A DNA stretch of 55,220 nt, taken from Desulfobacterales bacterium (GTDB taxonomy: Bacteria; Desulfobacterota; Desulfobacteria; Desulfobacterales; Desulfosalsimonadaceae). This document shows, in pieces, positions 32,350 through 41,140 of the stretch. Position numbers and translations under genes: made by a program. How positions within the stretch are numbered: position 1 is the first letter of the stretch; the number at the start of each line of letters is the position of its first letter. Under the pieces are notes generated by a model. That model had not been told where the DNA came from, did no database searches, and saw only the letters and a list, made by a program, of their open reading frames with translations. The stretch spans positions 1 to 55,220 of the forward strand of contig JAGXKN010000023.1 of assembly GCA_018335195.1 (NCBI GenBank), read 5' to 3'.

Positions 32350-32616
32350 ATGACCGAGCCGTGGGAAAAGGAACTTTCATGTGCGGTATCCTGCAGCCGG
32401 TGCCATGCGCACCTGGGCGCGGATGACCGGCGGATTCTGTCAGTATATGACCATCAGCCCATCTGCATGGCGTGCAAAAAGCAGGAGGAGAAGCGGCCGG
32501 ACTACGAAGAGACCTCCCGGCATATGATCGGCCAGTGCATGGCCGAAACTGAGGTCAAATGGTCGGATCCGGGCGGGTATTGCTTTTACCATTTCTACCC
32601 GTTTAAATGCGATTAG
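32350..32616 (+). CDS. Small zinc-ribbon-type Cys-rich protein
   Basis: 88 residues from ATG 32350, with AAAGGAGG 8 nt upstream. Two CxxC pairs, CSRCHAHLG and CMACKKQE, spaced about 20 residues apart, make a zinc ribbon; further Cys and a C-terminal GYCFYHFYPFKCD suggest extra ligands. There is no signal peptide or membrane segment. Family not recognised. Linked to the membrane protein just upstream. Confidence 0.7.
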   Translation: MTEPWEKELSCAVSCSRCHAHLGADDRRILSVYDHQPICMACKKQEEKRPDYEETSRHMIGQCMAETEVKWSDPGGYCFYHFYPFKCD

Positions 32617-32659
32617 CAGAAAATCGGAGGCAGAATTAAAACCTGTCCCTGGGCTCCGG

Positions 32660-33436
32660 CTAAAAACTGTACACCAGGGTCAGTGCGGTCTCTGTGTCTG
32701 TTTTTTCCGTATCCGGGGGAACCCGGCTGGTGTGCTTGAGGCTGTAAGAGGCCTTCATGGCCAGGCTGCCTGCAATCTGGCTTTTCAGGGCAGTGACTGA
32801 GCGCGTGATGGTTTTGTCCTCCCCGGTCTCCACGCTGACTTTCTGCGTGAATACGGCGGCCGAATTGAAGCTGTATTTGAAAAATCCGCCCACGTGCAGG
32901 ATGGCCTCCTTTTCCTCGTCATCTGCCACCGTGTCATCGTCGATCCTGCTGTATCGATAGCCGGGGCCGATCTCCCCGGAAAGCTCCGTGCTTTCGGTTT
33001 TTACAAACAGCCGGCTGTAGCCGCATGTTACCGTGTACTGGTAGTCATACCCGGAAAACCGGTCGTCTTCATACCGGCCCATCAAAAAGGCGGAGTTTCT
33101 GGCGTCAAACTTGTAATTGCTCTGGGCGGATACCAGGAACCGCTGGGCCGTGGTTTCCTTTTCGCCGGTGTCCTCATTGGTTTCCGATCTGAAAAGGGTC
33201 TCGTAATGGAAATTGTGCTTCCACCTGGTGACTTCCCGGGTAATGTCAAACCGGAAGTTCACGGACTGGGTTTCGGTGTTGCCGTCGGTCATCAGGTAGC
33301 CGAGTTCGGCTTCGGCGTCCCACGGGGAGTCCTCGGTTTCCGCGTCCTGCTGTGCAAATCCGGGTGCTGCAGCAAAGACCGCCAGGACCGTGAGCAGGGT
33401 GATGCACAGGAAATTGGAATTTGCGCTTTTCAGCAT
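32660..33436 (-). CDS. DUF481-family outer-membrane beta-barrel-like protein (YdiY-like)
   Basis: 258 residues. Signal peptide (LCITLLTVLAVFAAAPGFAQQ, cut near residue 29), then alternating amphipathic strands beginning WDAEAELGYLMTDGNTETQSVNFRFDI and ending in an aromatic residue (LTLVYSF), as expected for outer-membrane barrels. DUF481 proteins are often acid- or metal-responsive salt-induced barrels; function is not firmly known. Ribosome site AAGGAGG. A palindrome resembling a Fur box lies 37-55 nt before the start. Confidence 0.85.
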   Translation of the reverse strand: MLKSANSNFLCITLLTVLAVFAAAPGFAQQDAETEDSPWDAEAELGYLMTDGNTETQSVNFRFDITREVTRWKHNFHYETLFRSETNEDTGEKETTAQRFLVSAQSNYKFDARNSAFLMGRYEDDRFSGYDYQYTVTCGYSRLFVKTESTELSGEIGPGYRYSRIDDDTVADDEEKEAILHVGGFFKYSFNSAAVFTQKVSVETGEDKTITRSVTALKSQIAGSLAMKASYSLKHTSRVPPDTEKTDTETALTLVYSF

Positions 33437-33472
33437 GATGCCTCCTTATTTTGAGAAATCGTTTCCGCCTTG

Positions 33473-33491
33473 TTTTATGATAATCATAAAA
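33473..33491. promoter_or_regulatory. Fur-box-like palindrome upstream of the DUF481 gene
   Basis: TTTTATGAT-A-ATCATAAAA, perfect 9-bp arms. It contains the 11-nt core ATGATAATCAT of the Fur consensus, 37-55 nt before the DUF481 ATG. Second such site in the window (see 20580). Confidence 0.5.
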
Positions 33492-33522
33492 AATCACCCC
33501 TTCACACATGAAATTCCGGCGG

Positions 33523-34236
33523 TTATGCCCCGGGCTTGCGCCCGGTAAACAGCGTGGCGATCCCGGCAGACAGCTTTAGCCACTGCACATCGGAAAACCC
33601 CGAGTGCCGCATGAGTCTGCTGAATTCGGCCGGTTGCGGAAAGCTGAGCACCGAGGCCGGCAGGTAGCGGTAGGCGCGGATATTTTTTGAAAACACCCCG
33701 CCCACGGCCGGCAGGATTTTTTCGAAGTACAGCAGGTAAAGGGATCGAAGCGGGCCCGGGGCGGGAGTGGCCAGTTCGAGCACGGCCAGTATGCCCCCGG
33801 GCTTTAAAACCCGGCGGAATTCTTCCAGGGCCTGCCGCCGGTTGAGAATGTTTCTGATGCCGAATGCGATGGTCACCGCGTCAAAGGAGTTTGCAGCAAA
33901 AGGCGTCTGCAGGGCGTCTGCGGCCAGCAGAAAAACCTCGGGGCCCGGGCGCACGCGGGCTGCTTTATTTTCGGCAATGGCCAGCATTTCCGGGGAAAAG
34001 TCGATGCCCCGGATCTGCGGCGCTTTTTTCTGACGCAGAATTTCAATCGCCACATCGCCCGTGCCGCAGGCCGCATCCAGTACCCGGCCGTCTTCGGGCA
34101 GGTCCAGGGCGGCCACCATCCTGCGGCGCCAGGAAACATCCTGCCGCAGGCTCAAAAGCCGGTTGAGGAAATCGTAGCGGGGCGCAATTGCGCCGAACAT
34201 GTTTTTGACAAAGCGCGTGTGTGATTTTTTGTCCAT
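33523..34236 (-). CDS. menG: Demethylmenaquinone/ubiquinone methyltransferase (MenG/UbiE)
   Basis: 237 residues from ATG 34236 (starting MDKKSHTRFVKNMFG); frames upstream to 34281 are possible. UbiE/MenG hallmarks: FVKNMFGAIAPRYDFLNRLLSLRQDVSWRRRMV, motif I VLDAACGTGDVAIEIL, FDAVTIAFGIRNI, FRRVLKPGGILAVLEL and YRYLPASVLSFPQPAEF. It C-methylates demethylmenaquinone with SAM in quinone synthesis. An anaerobe with menaquinone fits the MenG naming. A 12-nt palindrome ATAATGCATTAT lies 13 nt before the chosen start. Divergent from dnaJ. Confidence 0.93.
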   Translation of the reverse strand: MDKKSHTRFVKNMFGAIAPRYDFLNRLLSLRQDVSWRRRMVAALDLPEDGRVLDAACGTGDVAIEILRQKKAPQIRGIDFSPEMLAIAENKAARVRPGPEVFLLAADALQTPFAANSFDAVTIAFGIRNILNRRQALEEFRRVLKPGGILAVLELATPAPGPLRSLYLLYFEKILPAVGGVFSKNIRAYRYLPASVLSFPQPAEFSRLMRHSGFSDVQWLKLSAGIATLFTGRKPGA

Positions 34237-34427
34237 TGACAAACCATGATAATGCATTATTGTCTTGATGTAATTAAACAACCCATCTATATCCCGGGCA
34301 TTACAGATTTCCTTAGCACAACACGGACTGTTTTCAAATGTCTTGATTTTTCCGTAATCAATTTGATAGTCGAACAGATCGGGTCAGTGAATGAAAACTT
34401 CAAACTTTATCGGTCGGTTAACCGCAT

Positions 34428-35561
34428 ATGAGTGAAAAACGAGATTATTACGAAGTTCTCGGCGTTGACAGAAACGCCGATGCCAACGAGCTGAAAACCA
34501 AGTACCGCAAAATTGCGTTGAAGTATCATCCGGACAAGAACCCCGGGGATACGGAGGCCGAGGAAAAGTTCAAAGAGGCGGCCGAAGCTTATGAAGTGCT
34601 GTCCAACCCGGAAAAGCGGCAAATGTATGACCAGTTCGGCCACCGGGCATTTGAAAACGGCGGCGCCGGGCAGTCAGGCGGTTTCCGGGATTTTGAGGAC
34701 ATTTTTTCGAGTTTCGGCGATATTTTTGAGGATTTCTTCGGTTTCCGGGGCGGCCGCGGGGGCCGGACCCGGGCCCAGCGGGGCGCGGACCTGCGCTATG
34801 ACCTGAAAATCGAGTTTACGGACGCGGCATTCGGCAAGGAAACCGAGCTGGAACTAGAAAAGATGGAAACCTGCGATGAGTGCCGCGGCACCGGCGCAAA
34901 ACCGGGCACCGAGCCTCAGACCTGCAATCAGTGCCGGGGCTCCGGACAGTTCGTGCGTACGCAGGGATTTTTCCAGGTCAAGAGCGTATGCCCCAAATGC
35001 CGCGGCCAGGGAAAAATCATCACCGAGCCGTGTCCCAAGTGCCGGGGTCAGCAGCAGGTGGCCACCCGCAAGACAGTGGAGCTAAAGATTCCGGCCGGCG
35101 TGGACAACGGATCGCGGCTTCGACTGGCAGGCGAGGGCGAGCCGGGTGTCAATGGCGGCCCGCCCGGAGACCTGTACGTGTTTCTCCATGTCAAGCCGCA
35201 TGACATTTTCGAGCGGCGGGACAATGACGTGGTCTGCAAGGTGGAGCTTTCCTTTATCCAGGCCGCGCTCGGCGACGAGATCACGGTGCCCACACTCACG
35301 GGAGAGGAAATCGTTGAGATCCCCAAAGGCACCCAGTACGGCGATACCGTGAAGCTGACCAACATGGGAATACCGGCCCTGCGAACGGGTCTGCCCGGGG
35401 ACCAGATCGTGGAGGTGCACCTCAAGACCCCCAAACACATGTCCAAGCGCCAGGAAGAGCTGATGCGGGAATTTGAAAAGCTCGAATCCGAGAAGCTGAC
35501 CTCAAAGATCAAGCGGATTTTCACCAGAAACGGGGAGAAATCTTCCAAGGCCGCCAAGTAG
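34428..35561 (+). CDS. dnaJ: Chaperone protein DnaJ
   Basis: 377 residues, full length type I J-protein. J-domain with HPD at 34-36, a Gly/Phe-rich linker ([20 protein letters not shown]), four zinc repeats [32 protein letters not shown] (about 148-210) and the C-terminal client-binding domains. Stimulates DnaK ATPase and holds unfolded proteins. dnaK and grpE are not adjacent. Upstream 190-bp divergent gap toward menG; no CIRCE element recognised. Confidence 0.97.
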   Translation: MSEKRDYYEVLGVDRNADANELKTKYRKIALKYHPDKNPGDTEAEEKFKEAAEAYEVLSNPEKRQMYDQFGHRAFENGGAGQSGGFRDFEDIFSSFGDIFEDFFGFRGGRGGRTRAQRGADLRYDLKIEFTDAAFGKETELELEKMETCDECRGTGAKPGTEPQTCNQCRGSGQFVRTQGFFQVKSVCPKCRGQGKIITEPCPKCRGQQQVATRKTVELKIPAGVDNGSRLRLAGEGEPGVNGGPPGDLYVFLHVKPHDIFERRDNDVVCKVELSFIQAALGDEITVPTLTGEEIVEIPKGTQYGDTVKLTNMGIPALRTGLPGDQIVEVHLKTPKHMSKRQEELMREFEKLESEKLTSKIKRIFTRNGEKSSKAAK

Positions 35562-35589
35562 CGACAGCAGGGCAACAGGAATCTGATTC

Positions 35590-35967
35590 ATGTACGAACT
35601 CAAAGTGGTGACCCGGTTTGCCGCCGCCCACCAACTCAAGATGGTAACGGAAAAATGCGAGAACCTACACGGCCACAACTGGAAGGTGGAGCTTTGCGTG
35701 GCCGGGCATAACCTGCAGGATTCAGGCGTGCTCATGGATTTCGGGGTGATCAAGCAGCGCCTGGGCGAAATCATTGACGGCCTGGATCACAAGTTTTTAA
35801 ATGAACTGCCGGACTTTTCCAGCGCCAACCCTTCATCTGAAATGATCGCCAGGTATATTGCCGATGCATTTGCCGAGCGCATTGCAGAAGGCGAGGGCCT
35901 TTTCGTCTCCCGGGTCAAGGTCTGGGAATCCGACGATGCCTGCGCAAGCTATTCTCCGCCCCGGTAG
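35590..35967 (+). CDS. queD: 6-carboxytetrahydropterin synthase (QueD/PTPS family)
   Basis: 125 residues. Zinc ligands H14, H27 and H29 (AAHQL, NLHGHNW), catalytic Cys23 in CENLHGHN, and LDHKFLNE and [11 protein letters not shown] motifs near the end. QueD turns dihydroneopterin triphosphate into 6-carboxytetrahydropterin for queuosine; PTPS relatives make biopterin-type cofactors. In a bacterium with tRNA-modifying enzymes nearby QueD is the natural reading. 3' end overlaps pyrE by 19 nt (convergent). Confidence 0.9.
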   Translation: MYELKVVTRFAAAHQLKMVTEKCENLHGHNWKVELCVAGHNLQDSGVLMDFGVIKQRLGEIIDGLDHKFLNELPDFSSANPSSEMIARYIADAFAERIAEGEGLFVSRVKVWESDDACASYSPPR

Positions 35968-36509
35968 GCGGCAAGCAGCTCGGACCGGGTGACAATGGAG
36001 CGGACATCGGGTACCTCCCGGCGGATGTTTTCCGCGCCGCCCTCCTGCCGGTCTATGAGCAGTACAACCGAGTCCACGTAAAGCCCTTCATCTCGCGCGC
36101 GCGCGATTGCCTTTAAGGTCGATCCCCCGGTGGTGGCCACATCCTCGACAATGGCCACGTGCTCGCCGGCATCCAGATCCCCCTCTATCCACTTGACAAT
36201 ACCGTGATCCTTCTGCGTTTTGCGGATGGAAAAGGCCTTGACCGGCGCACCCTGAAGCTCCGAAACAAAGGCCGCGGCAACCGCGATGGGGTCTGCGCCG
36301 AAGGTCATACCGCCCACGGCCCCGATGTTCTTGTCCCGCAGGGCTTCAAAGACCAGGTGGCCGATCAGGTAAAGCCCCCTGGGGCTGAGCGTGACCGGCT
36401 TGCAGTTGATGTAATAGCGGCTTGTCTGGCCGGATGCCAGCTTGAAAATCGGCTCTTCGCTGTATTGAAAAGATTTCCGGCAGATCAGGTCAATGAGTTC
36501 GGGTTTCAT
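35949..36509 (-). CDS. pyrE: Orotate phosphoribosyltransferase
   Basis: 186 residues. PRPP-binding motif [14 protein letters not shown], the flexible catalytic loop [19 protein letters not shown], and [23 protein letters not shown] near the N-terminus. Makes OMP from orotate and PRPP in pyrimidine synthesis. Stand-alone gene; stop overlaps queD 3' end. It is divergent from ftsE over about 230 bp in which no other gene is seen. Confidence 0.95.
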   Translation of the reverse strand: MKPELIDLICRKSFQYSEEPIFKLASGQTSRYYINCKPVTLSPRGLYLIGHLVFEALRDKNIGAVGGMTFGADPIAVAAAFVSELQGAPVKAFSIRKTQKDHGIVKWIEGDLDAGEHVAIVEDVATTGGSTLKAIARARDEGLYVDSVVLLIDRQEGGAENIRREVPDVRSIVTRSELLAAYRGGE

Positions 36510-36738
36510 TTGGTTTTCTCGCCTCCGGTGTCTGCGGCCCGCCCCGGGTCATGGGTGCTGCCGGCAAGGAAAATGTTGATTTCAGGCAGAAGATTCGATA
36601 AAAATATCCCCCACTGATTGGAAGAAGCCGTGTAAAGAAAAGCGTCAGTGGGGGTGTCAGGAAAAACCGGGGGCGGCACTCCCTGACTTTGACTTCGGCT
36701 ATACCAGCAAAACCGCTTTGCGTCAACAGAAACCACGA

Positions 36739-37458
36739 ATGCCCATGAATGCCATTGATGCACTCGACAACCAGATTATCCGGTTTCACGGGGTAACCAA
36801 GCACTTCGGGGAAACCTATGCCCTGCGGGACCTTACTTTCGAGGTCCGCAAAAACGATTTTCTCTTCATCACCGGGCCCAGCGGCGCGGGCAAGTCCACC
36901 CTGATCAAGCTGCTGTACATGGGCGAGCGCATAAGCGACGGATACGCGATTATCGACGGAATGAACCTGTCCAGAATCGGCCGCCGGCAGATCCCGCAGC
37001 TTCGCCGGAAAATCGGGGTCATCTTCCAGGACTTCAAGCTGATTGCAAACCGCACGGTTTTCCAGAACGTGGCCCTGGTCATGGAAGTGGCGGGATTCAA
37101 GTCCAGAAGCGTGATCCGCCAGCGGGTGGAGGATCTGCTGGAACTTGTCGGGCTGCCGCACCAGGCGGACGCCTATCCCCCGACGCTATCGGGCGGGGAA
37201 AAACAGCGGGCGGCAGTGGCCCGGGCAATGGTGGGAAAGCCCAGGATTATCCTGGCAGACGAGCCCACCGCCAGCCTGGACCCGGACGCCTCGGAAAGGG
37301 TGCTGCAGCTGCTGCGCGCCGCGCATGCCCGGGGGGCCACGGTGCTGATCACCACACACGACACGCGGCTGCTTTCGCGGTTCGATGCGCGGGTGATTTA
37401 CCTGGAATCCGGCCGGCGGGTCGATGCCCCGTCGGCAGCGGGGAATGTAAATGATTGA
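36739..37458 (+). CDS. ftsE: Cell-division ATP-binding protein FtsE
   Basis: 239 residues from ATG 36739; an ATG two codons later is also possible. Walker A GPSGAGKST, Q-loop IGVIFQDFKLI, signature LSGGEKQRAAVARAM, Walker B RIILADEPTASLDP, H-loop TTHDTRLL. FtsE with FtsX forms the ABC complex that controls septal peptidoglycan hydrolases. ftsX starts 8 nt before its stop, as usual for this pair. Confidence 0.95.
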   Translation: MPMNAIDALDNQIIRFHGVTKHFGETYALRDLTFEVRKNDFLFITGPSGAGKSTLIKLLYMGERISDGYAIIDGMNLSRIGRRQIPQLRRKIGVIFQDFKLIANRTVFQNVALVMEVAGFKSRSVIRQRVEDLLELVGLPHQADAYPPTLSGGEKQRAAVARAMVGKPRIILADEPTASLDPDASERVLQLLRAAHARGATVLITTHDTRLLSRFDARVIYLESGRRVDAPSAAGNVND

Positions 37459-38329
37459 TGTCTGCCGCAGGGCGCTGAGCGATTTTTACAGGCACCGGTA
37501 CCTGCACGGGGTCTGCCTTTTTACCATCGCCTTGTCCGTGTTCATTATCAGCGCGTTCAGCCTGTTTTTCATCAATGCCGGCGAGCTGATGGGCGCATGG
37601 CAGCAGGGCATCCGGATCACTGCCTACCTGAAGCCGGATGTAACAAAAAAGCAGGCCGCGGATCTGGCCGCGGATATCGAACAATACCCGGGCGTAGCGT
37701 CGGTTTCCTACGTGTCCGGAAAAGAGGGGCTCGCCTGGCTCAAAGAGCAGCTCGGGACCGGGTCCTCGCTGCTTTCGGATTTGAAGGAAAATCCGCTGCC
37801 CGATGCCTTGGAGATCCACCCGGCCAAAAACATGGCGGCAATGTCAGGGGCTGACCGCCTGGCCGGGAAAATCGCCGAGTTTGCCGAAGTGTCGGATGTG
37901 GAATATGCCCGGGAATGGATGCAGCGGTTTTACGGGATCTACAACCTGTTCAAGGTTACCGCTTTTGTCATGGCAGGCCTGGTATTTGTGGCCATCCTGT
38001 TTATCGTGGCCAACACGATCCGGCTGATTTTATATTCCCGGCGCGAAGAAATCGAAATTACCCGCATTATCGGGGCAGACGAGGCATTTATCAAGCATCC
38101 CCTCTACCTGGAAGCCCTGATGCTCGGCAGCTTCGGGGGAGTTGCCGGGCTTGCCATGCTTTACGGGGCATTTTTTTCCCTGATGCCGAAACTTTCGCCC
38201 GAGGGGCTGCTGCCGTTTTTCCGGGTCCGCTTTCTTCCCCTGGAACTGGTTTTGGCGATCCTGATATCGAGTATGTTTGTGGGGTGGCTGGGGTGTTATT
38301 TTTCCATCCGGCGCTTTTTGCGCGCATAA
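37451..38329 (+). CDS. ftsX: Cell-division membrane protein FtsX
   Basis: 292 residues. One N-terminal transmembrane helix (YLHGVCLFTIALSVFIISAF), a periplasmic ECD of about 110 residues (ITAYLKPDVTKKQAADLAADI..., SYVSGKEGLAWLKEQLG...), then three C-terminal helices with the permease signature NTIRLILYSRREEIEITRIIGADEAFIKHPL. Transmits FtsE ATPase cycles to the periplasmic amidase activator. The downstream envC-like gene overlaps it by about 37 nt. Confidence 0.93.
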   Translation: MIDVCRRALSDFYRHRYLHGVCLFTIALSVFIISAFSLFFINAGELMGAWQQGIRITAYLKPDVTKKQAADLAADIEQYPGVASVSYVSGKEGLAWLKEQLGTGSSLLSDLKENPLPDALEIHPAKNMAAMSGADRLAGKIAEFAEVSDVEYAREWMQRFYGIYNLFKVTAFVMAGLVFVAILFIVANTIRLILYSRREEIEITRIIGADEAFIKHPLYLEALMLGSFGGVAGLAMLYGAFFSLMPKLSPEGLLPFFRVRFLPLELVLAILISSMFVGWLGCYFSIRRFLRA

Positions 38330-39690
38330 TCATCGGCTTTGCCCTTGCGGCCGTGCTGTGCCATCCGGCAACCGGCCTGTGCGAGAAGCTGGTGCAGACC
38401 GGCGTGGTCCAGGTCGAGAGCCTCAACATGAGGCGTGCCCCGGACAAGGCATCGCCGGTGATCCGGGCGCTGGAAAAGGGCGTTGAGTTGCGCATCCTCA
38501 ACGAATCCGAAGAATGGTTCCAGGTGATCCATGATCAGGAGATCGGGTACATTTACAACAACCCCCGCTACCTGGAACGCTATACCCGCCACAAGGTCAC
38601 CGGCGATGACACGGACATGGACCGGGAAGTGGCCATGGCACGGGCCCGGGAGATCGAACGCCGGATACAGGAGAAAAAAAAGGAAGTGCGGCAGTTTTCC
38701 GTAAAGGAAGATGCCGTCATTGAGGACCTGGAGGAAATCGACCACAGGATCAGTCAGAAGCGCAGGCAGATCCGGGAGGTCATGGAAGCCGCGGAACAGG
38801 CCAGTGCCCGTATCATGCGCCTTGAAGCCCAGGCTGAAGAAATCCGGGCCAAACTTGAACACCGGAAGGAATATGCCGGCCGCCGCCTGGTGGCCCTTTA
38901 CAAGATCTGCCGGCGCGGGGAAATGAGCCTGCTTGCCACGGCTGATTCCGTCCACCAGTTGTTTTCGCGCAAAGCCGCCATTGAACAGGTTCTCGCACAT
39001 GACGAGAAGGTTATCACCGAGCTGGTGGAAGTCACGCGCCGGCTCAATCGCGTGATCTCGCGCCTGGCTGAAAAGCGGGCTGAAAAGCGGTCCCTGGCGA
39101 AGCGTTATGAAGAGAGCTTAACCGAGCTTGCCGCCCGGGAGGAAGAACGCAAGTCTGTGCTGGCCTCTCTGAAAAGCGGCAGATCAAAGCGGGAGGATAC
39201 CCTGAAATACCTGCGCGAATCCGTGCGCCGGTTAAATGAGACCGTGTCCGATCTGGACCGGCGGCGCGATAAAGCTGCCGGGGATTTTGATGCACATCAG
39301 GGGTTGCTAAAGATGCCGGTTCAGGGTAAGATTATTTCGACTTTCGGCAAACACGTAAAGCCGGATTCCGGAGCGCTCAATTACCAGAACGGAATAGAGA
39401 TCCGCGCCGAGCAGGGAGAGCCGGTCAAGAGCGTGTTTGCCGGAGAAATTGCCTTTGCCGACTGGGTCAAGGGATATGGCCGCGTGGTGATTGTTGATCA
39501 CGGAAGCAGCTACCACTCGGTATATGCCCACGTTGAAGATCTGTTCAACGGCAAGGGCGACACCGTGGAATCCGACCAGGTGATTGCCACTGTGGGGGAT
39601 TCGGGCTCGATTTCCGGCCCGGCCCTTTATTTTGAAATCCGCCATCGCGGCGATCCGGTGGATCCGCTGCAATGGCTGGATCATGGGTAA
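38293..39690 (+). CDS. envC: EnvC-type murein hydrolase activator with N-terminal SH3-like domain and degenerate LytM domain
   Basis: 465 residues with a GTG start at 38293 that gives a good signal peptide (FARIIIGFALAAVLCHPATG); a GTG three codons earlier is possible, and the longer frame to 37915 only shadows ftsX. Domains: SH3b (~30-95, VVQVESLNMRRAPDKASPVIRALEKG), long coiled coil (~100-330, rich in E/R/K), and a C-terminal LytM/M23 fold. The metal ligands are lost: YQNGIEI for HxGxD and ALYFEIR for LHFEIR. That is the EnvC class that activates amidases rather than cutting itself. Its place after ftsEX matches regulation by FtsX. Confidence 0.88.
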   Translation: MLFFHPALFARIIIGFALAAVLCHPATGLCEKLVQTGVVQVESLNMRRAPDKASPVIRALEKGVELRILNESEEWFQVIHDQEIGYIYNNPRYLERYTRHKVTGDDTDMDREVAMARAREIERRIQEKKKEVRQFSVKEDAVIEDLEEIDHRISQKRRQIREVMEAAEQASARIMRLEAQAEEIRAKLEHRKEYAGRRLVALYKICRRGEMSLLATADSVHQLFSRKAAIEQVLAHDEKVITELVEVTRRLNRVISRLAEKRAEKRSLAKRYEESLTELAAREEERKSVLASLKSGRSKREDTLKYLRESVRRLNETVSDLDRRRDKAAGDFDAHQGLLKMPVQGKIISTFGKHVKPDSGALNYQNGIEIRAEQGEPVKSVFAGEIAFADWVKGYGRVVIVDHGSSYHSVYAHVEDLFNGKGDTVESDQVIATVGDSGSISGPALYFEIRHRGDPVDPLQWLDHG

Positions 39691-39701
39691 AAGGAGTCAT
39701 G

Positions 39702-41138
39702 ATGAAAAGGATGCAAAGAAAAATTGTCAGGGGATTGATCCTGGCGATTATCGCGGCCTGCAGCGTGATGCTGGCCTCTTCGGTTTACGGCGAGTTGTCC
39801 AAGACCGAGACCTATGAGGGGCTCAAGCTGTTTTCCGACGTGCTCGAAGAGCTTGAAAACAGCTACGTGGAGCCCGTGGATACCCGGGAATTGATTGAAA
39901 AGGCGATCAACGGCATGGTTGACAGCCTGGATCCGCATTCCACATTCATGCCCCCGGAAGCCTTTGACGCACTTCAGGATGAAACCCGCGGCGAATTCGG
40001 CGGTATCGGTATCGTCATCACCAAGAGCAACGGCATGCTAACCGTGGTTTCCCCCATTGAAGGCACGCCGGCATACAAGGCCGGCGTGCAGGCCAATGAC
40101 GTGATCACCAGGGTCGGCGACAAGTCCACCAAGGACATGATGCTTTGGGAGGCGGTCAAAATGATGCGCGGTGAGCCGGGTACCGAGGTGGATATCACGG
40201 TGATGCGGGAAGGCGCCTCCGATACCATGGAATTTAGCCTGGTCCGGGAGGTCATCCCCATGGAAAGCGTGCGTCACGTGATGCTCAAGCCCGGCTACGG
40301 TTATTTGTGGGTCACCAACTTTCGGGAAAACACCGGCGGTGAGGTCAGAAAGGCGCTGGCAGATCTGAAGAAAAAGGATGATTCGCTAAAGGGGCTGATT
40401 CTGGACCTGCGCGACAACCCCGGCGGTCTGCTCACCCAGGCGGTTTCGGTCTCGGACGTGTTCTTAAAAGATGGCAAAATCGTCTCCATCCGGGGCCGGA
40501 ATGAAAAAGAGCAAAGCGTCTACGAGGCCTCGGCAGACAACGGTGAACCCGAATACCCCATCGTGGTGCTGATCAACGGCGGAAGCGCCAGCGCCGCGGA
40601 GATCGTGGCCGGGGCGCTGCAGGACAACGGCCGTGCCCTTGTACTGGGAACCACGTCTTTCGGCAAGGGGTCGGTTCAGACGGTAAAGCCGCTCAGGGAC
40701 GGCTACGGGCTGAAATACACGGTGGCCCGCTATTATACGCCGGACGGTAAATCCATCCAGGCAGAAGGCATTCACCCGGATCTGGTGGTCAAGCGCCGGC
40801 TGCTCGATGAGACCAAGGGTGGCCTGGATGCACGGCGGATCAAGGAACAGGATCTTGAGGATCACCTTCCCGGTGCTAGAGAGCAAAAGGCCCCCGGCGA
40901 AGGAAAGCAGCAGGAAGACACAAAAACAAAAGAAGACGCCAAAGCCGGGCAGCAGAAAGCCCCGGATGCAGGGGAAGAAGACCGGACGGACGCGGAGAAA
41001 CTGATGCGGCTGCGTGATGCGGTGTATACGCACAGCGACCAGGACCCGGATGCACTGCTGCTTGATTCCCAGATTAACCGGGCATATGAAATTCTGAAGG
41101 GATACGAGATCTTCCGGGCCAGCAGGGAAAGTAAGTAA
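39702..41138 (+). CDS. ctpA: S41-family C-terminal processing peptidase (CtpA-like)
   Basis: 478 residues from ATG 39702 (AAGGAG, 5 nt; an adjacent ATG lies at 39699). N-terminal signal/anchor (GLILAIIAACSVMLASSVYG), PDZ domain (FGGIGIVITKSNGMLTVVSPIEGTPAYKAGVQANDVITRV), and the Ser-Lys dyad core: LRDNPGGLL, GSASAAEIVAGALQD, FGKGSVQT. The C-terminus has a long Lys/Glu/Gln-rich linker (about 395-435). CtpA-type proteases trim periplasmic proteins such as cell-wall hydrolases. It sits in the ftsEX-envC operon 9-12 nt after envC. Confidence 0.94.
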   Translation: MKRMQRKIVRGLILAIIAACSVMLASSVYGELSKTETYEGLKLFSDVLEELENSYVEPVDTRELIEKAINGMVDSLDPHSTFMPPEAFDALQDETRGEFGGIGIVITKSNGMLTVVSPIEGTPAYKAGVQANDVITRVGDKSTKDMMLWEAVKMMRGEPGTEVDITVMREGASDTMEFSLVREVIPMESVRHVMLKPGYGYLWVTNFRENTGGEVRKALADLKKKDDSLKGLILDLRDNPGGLLTQAVSVSDVFLKDGKIVSIRGRNEKEQSVYEASADNGEPEYPIVVLINGGSASAAEIVAGALQDNGRALVLGTTSFGKGSVQTVKPLRDGYGLKYTVARYYTPDGKSIQAEGIHPDLVVKRRLLDETKGGLDARRIKEQDLEDHLPGAREQKAPGEGKQQEDTKTKEDAKAGQQKAPDAGEEDRTDAEKLMRLRDAVYTHSDQDPDALLLDSQINRAYEILKGYEIFRASRESK

Positions 41139-41140
41139 GG

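Noticed and set aside
37915-38292. An extended N-terminus of the EnvC-like protein reading through most of ftsX
   Set aside because: It is the shadow frame of ftsX; the signal peptide and SH3 domain start only after about 38293. No sign of a programmed frameshift.
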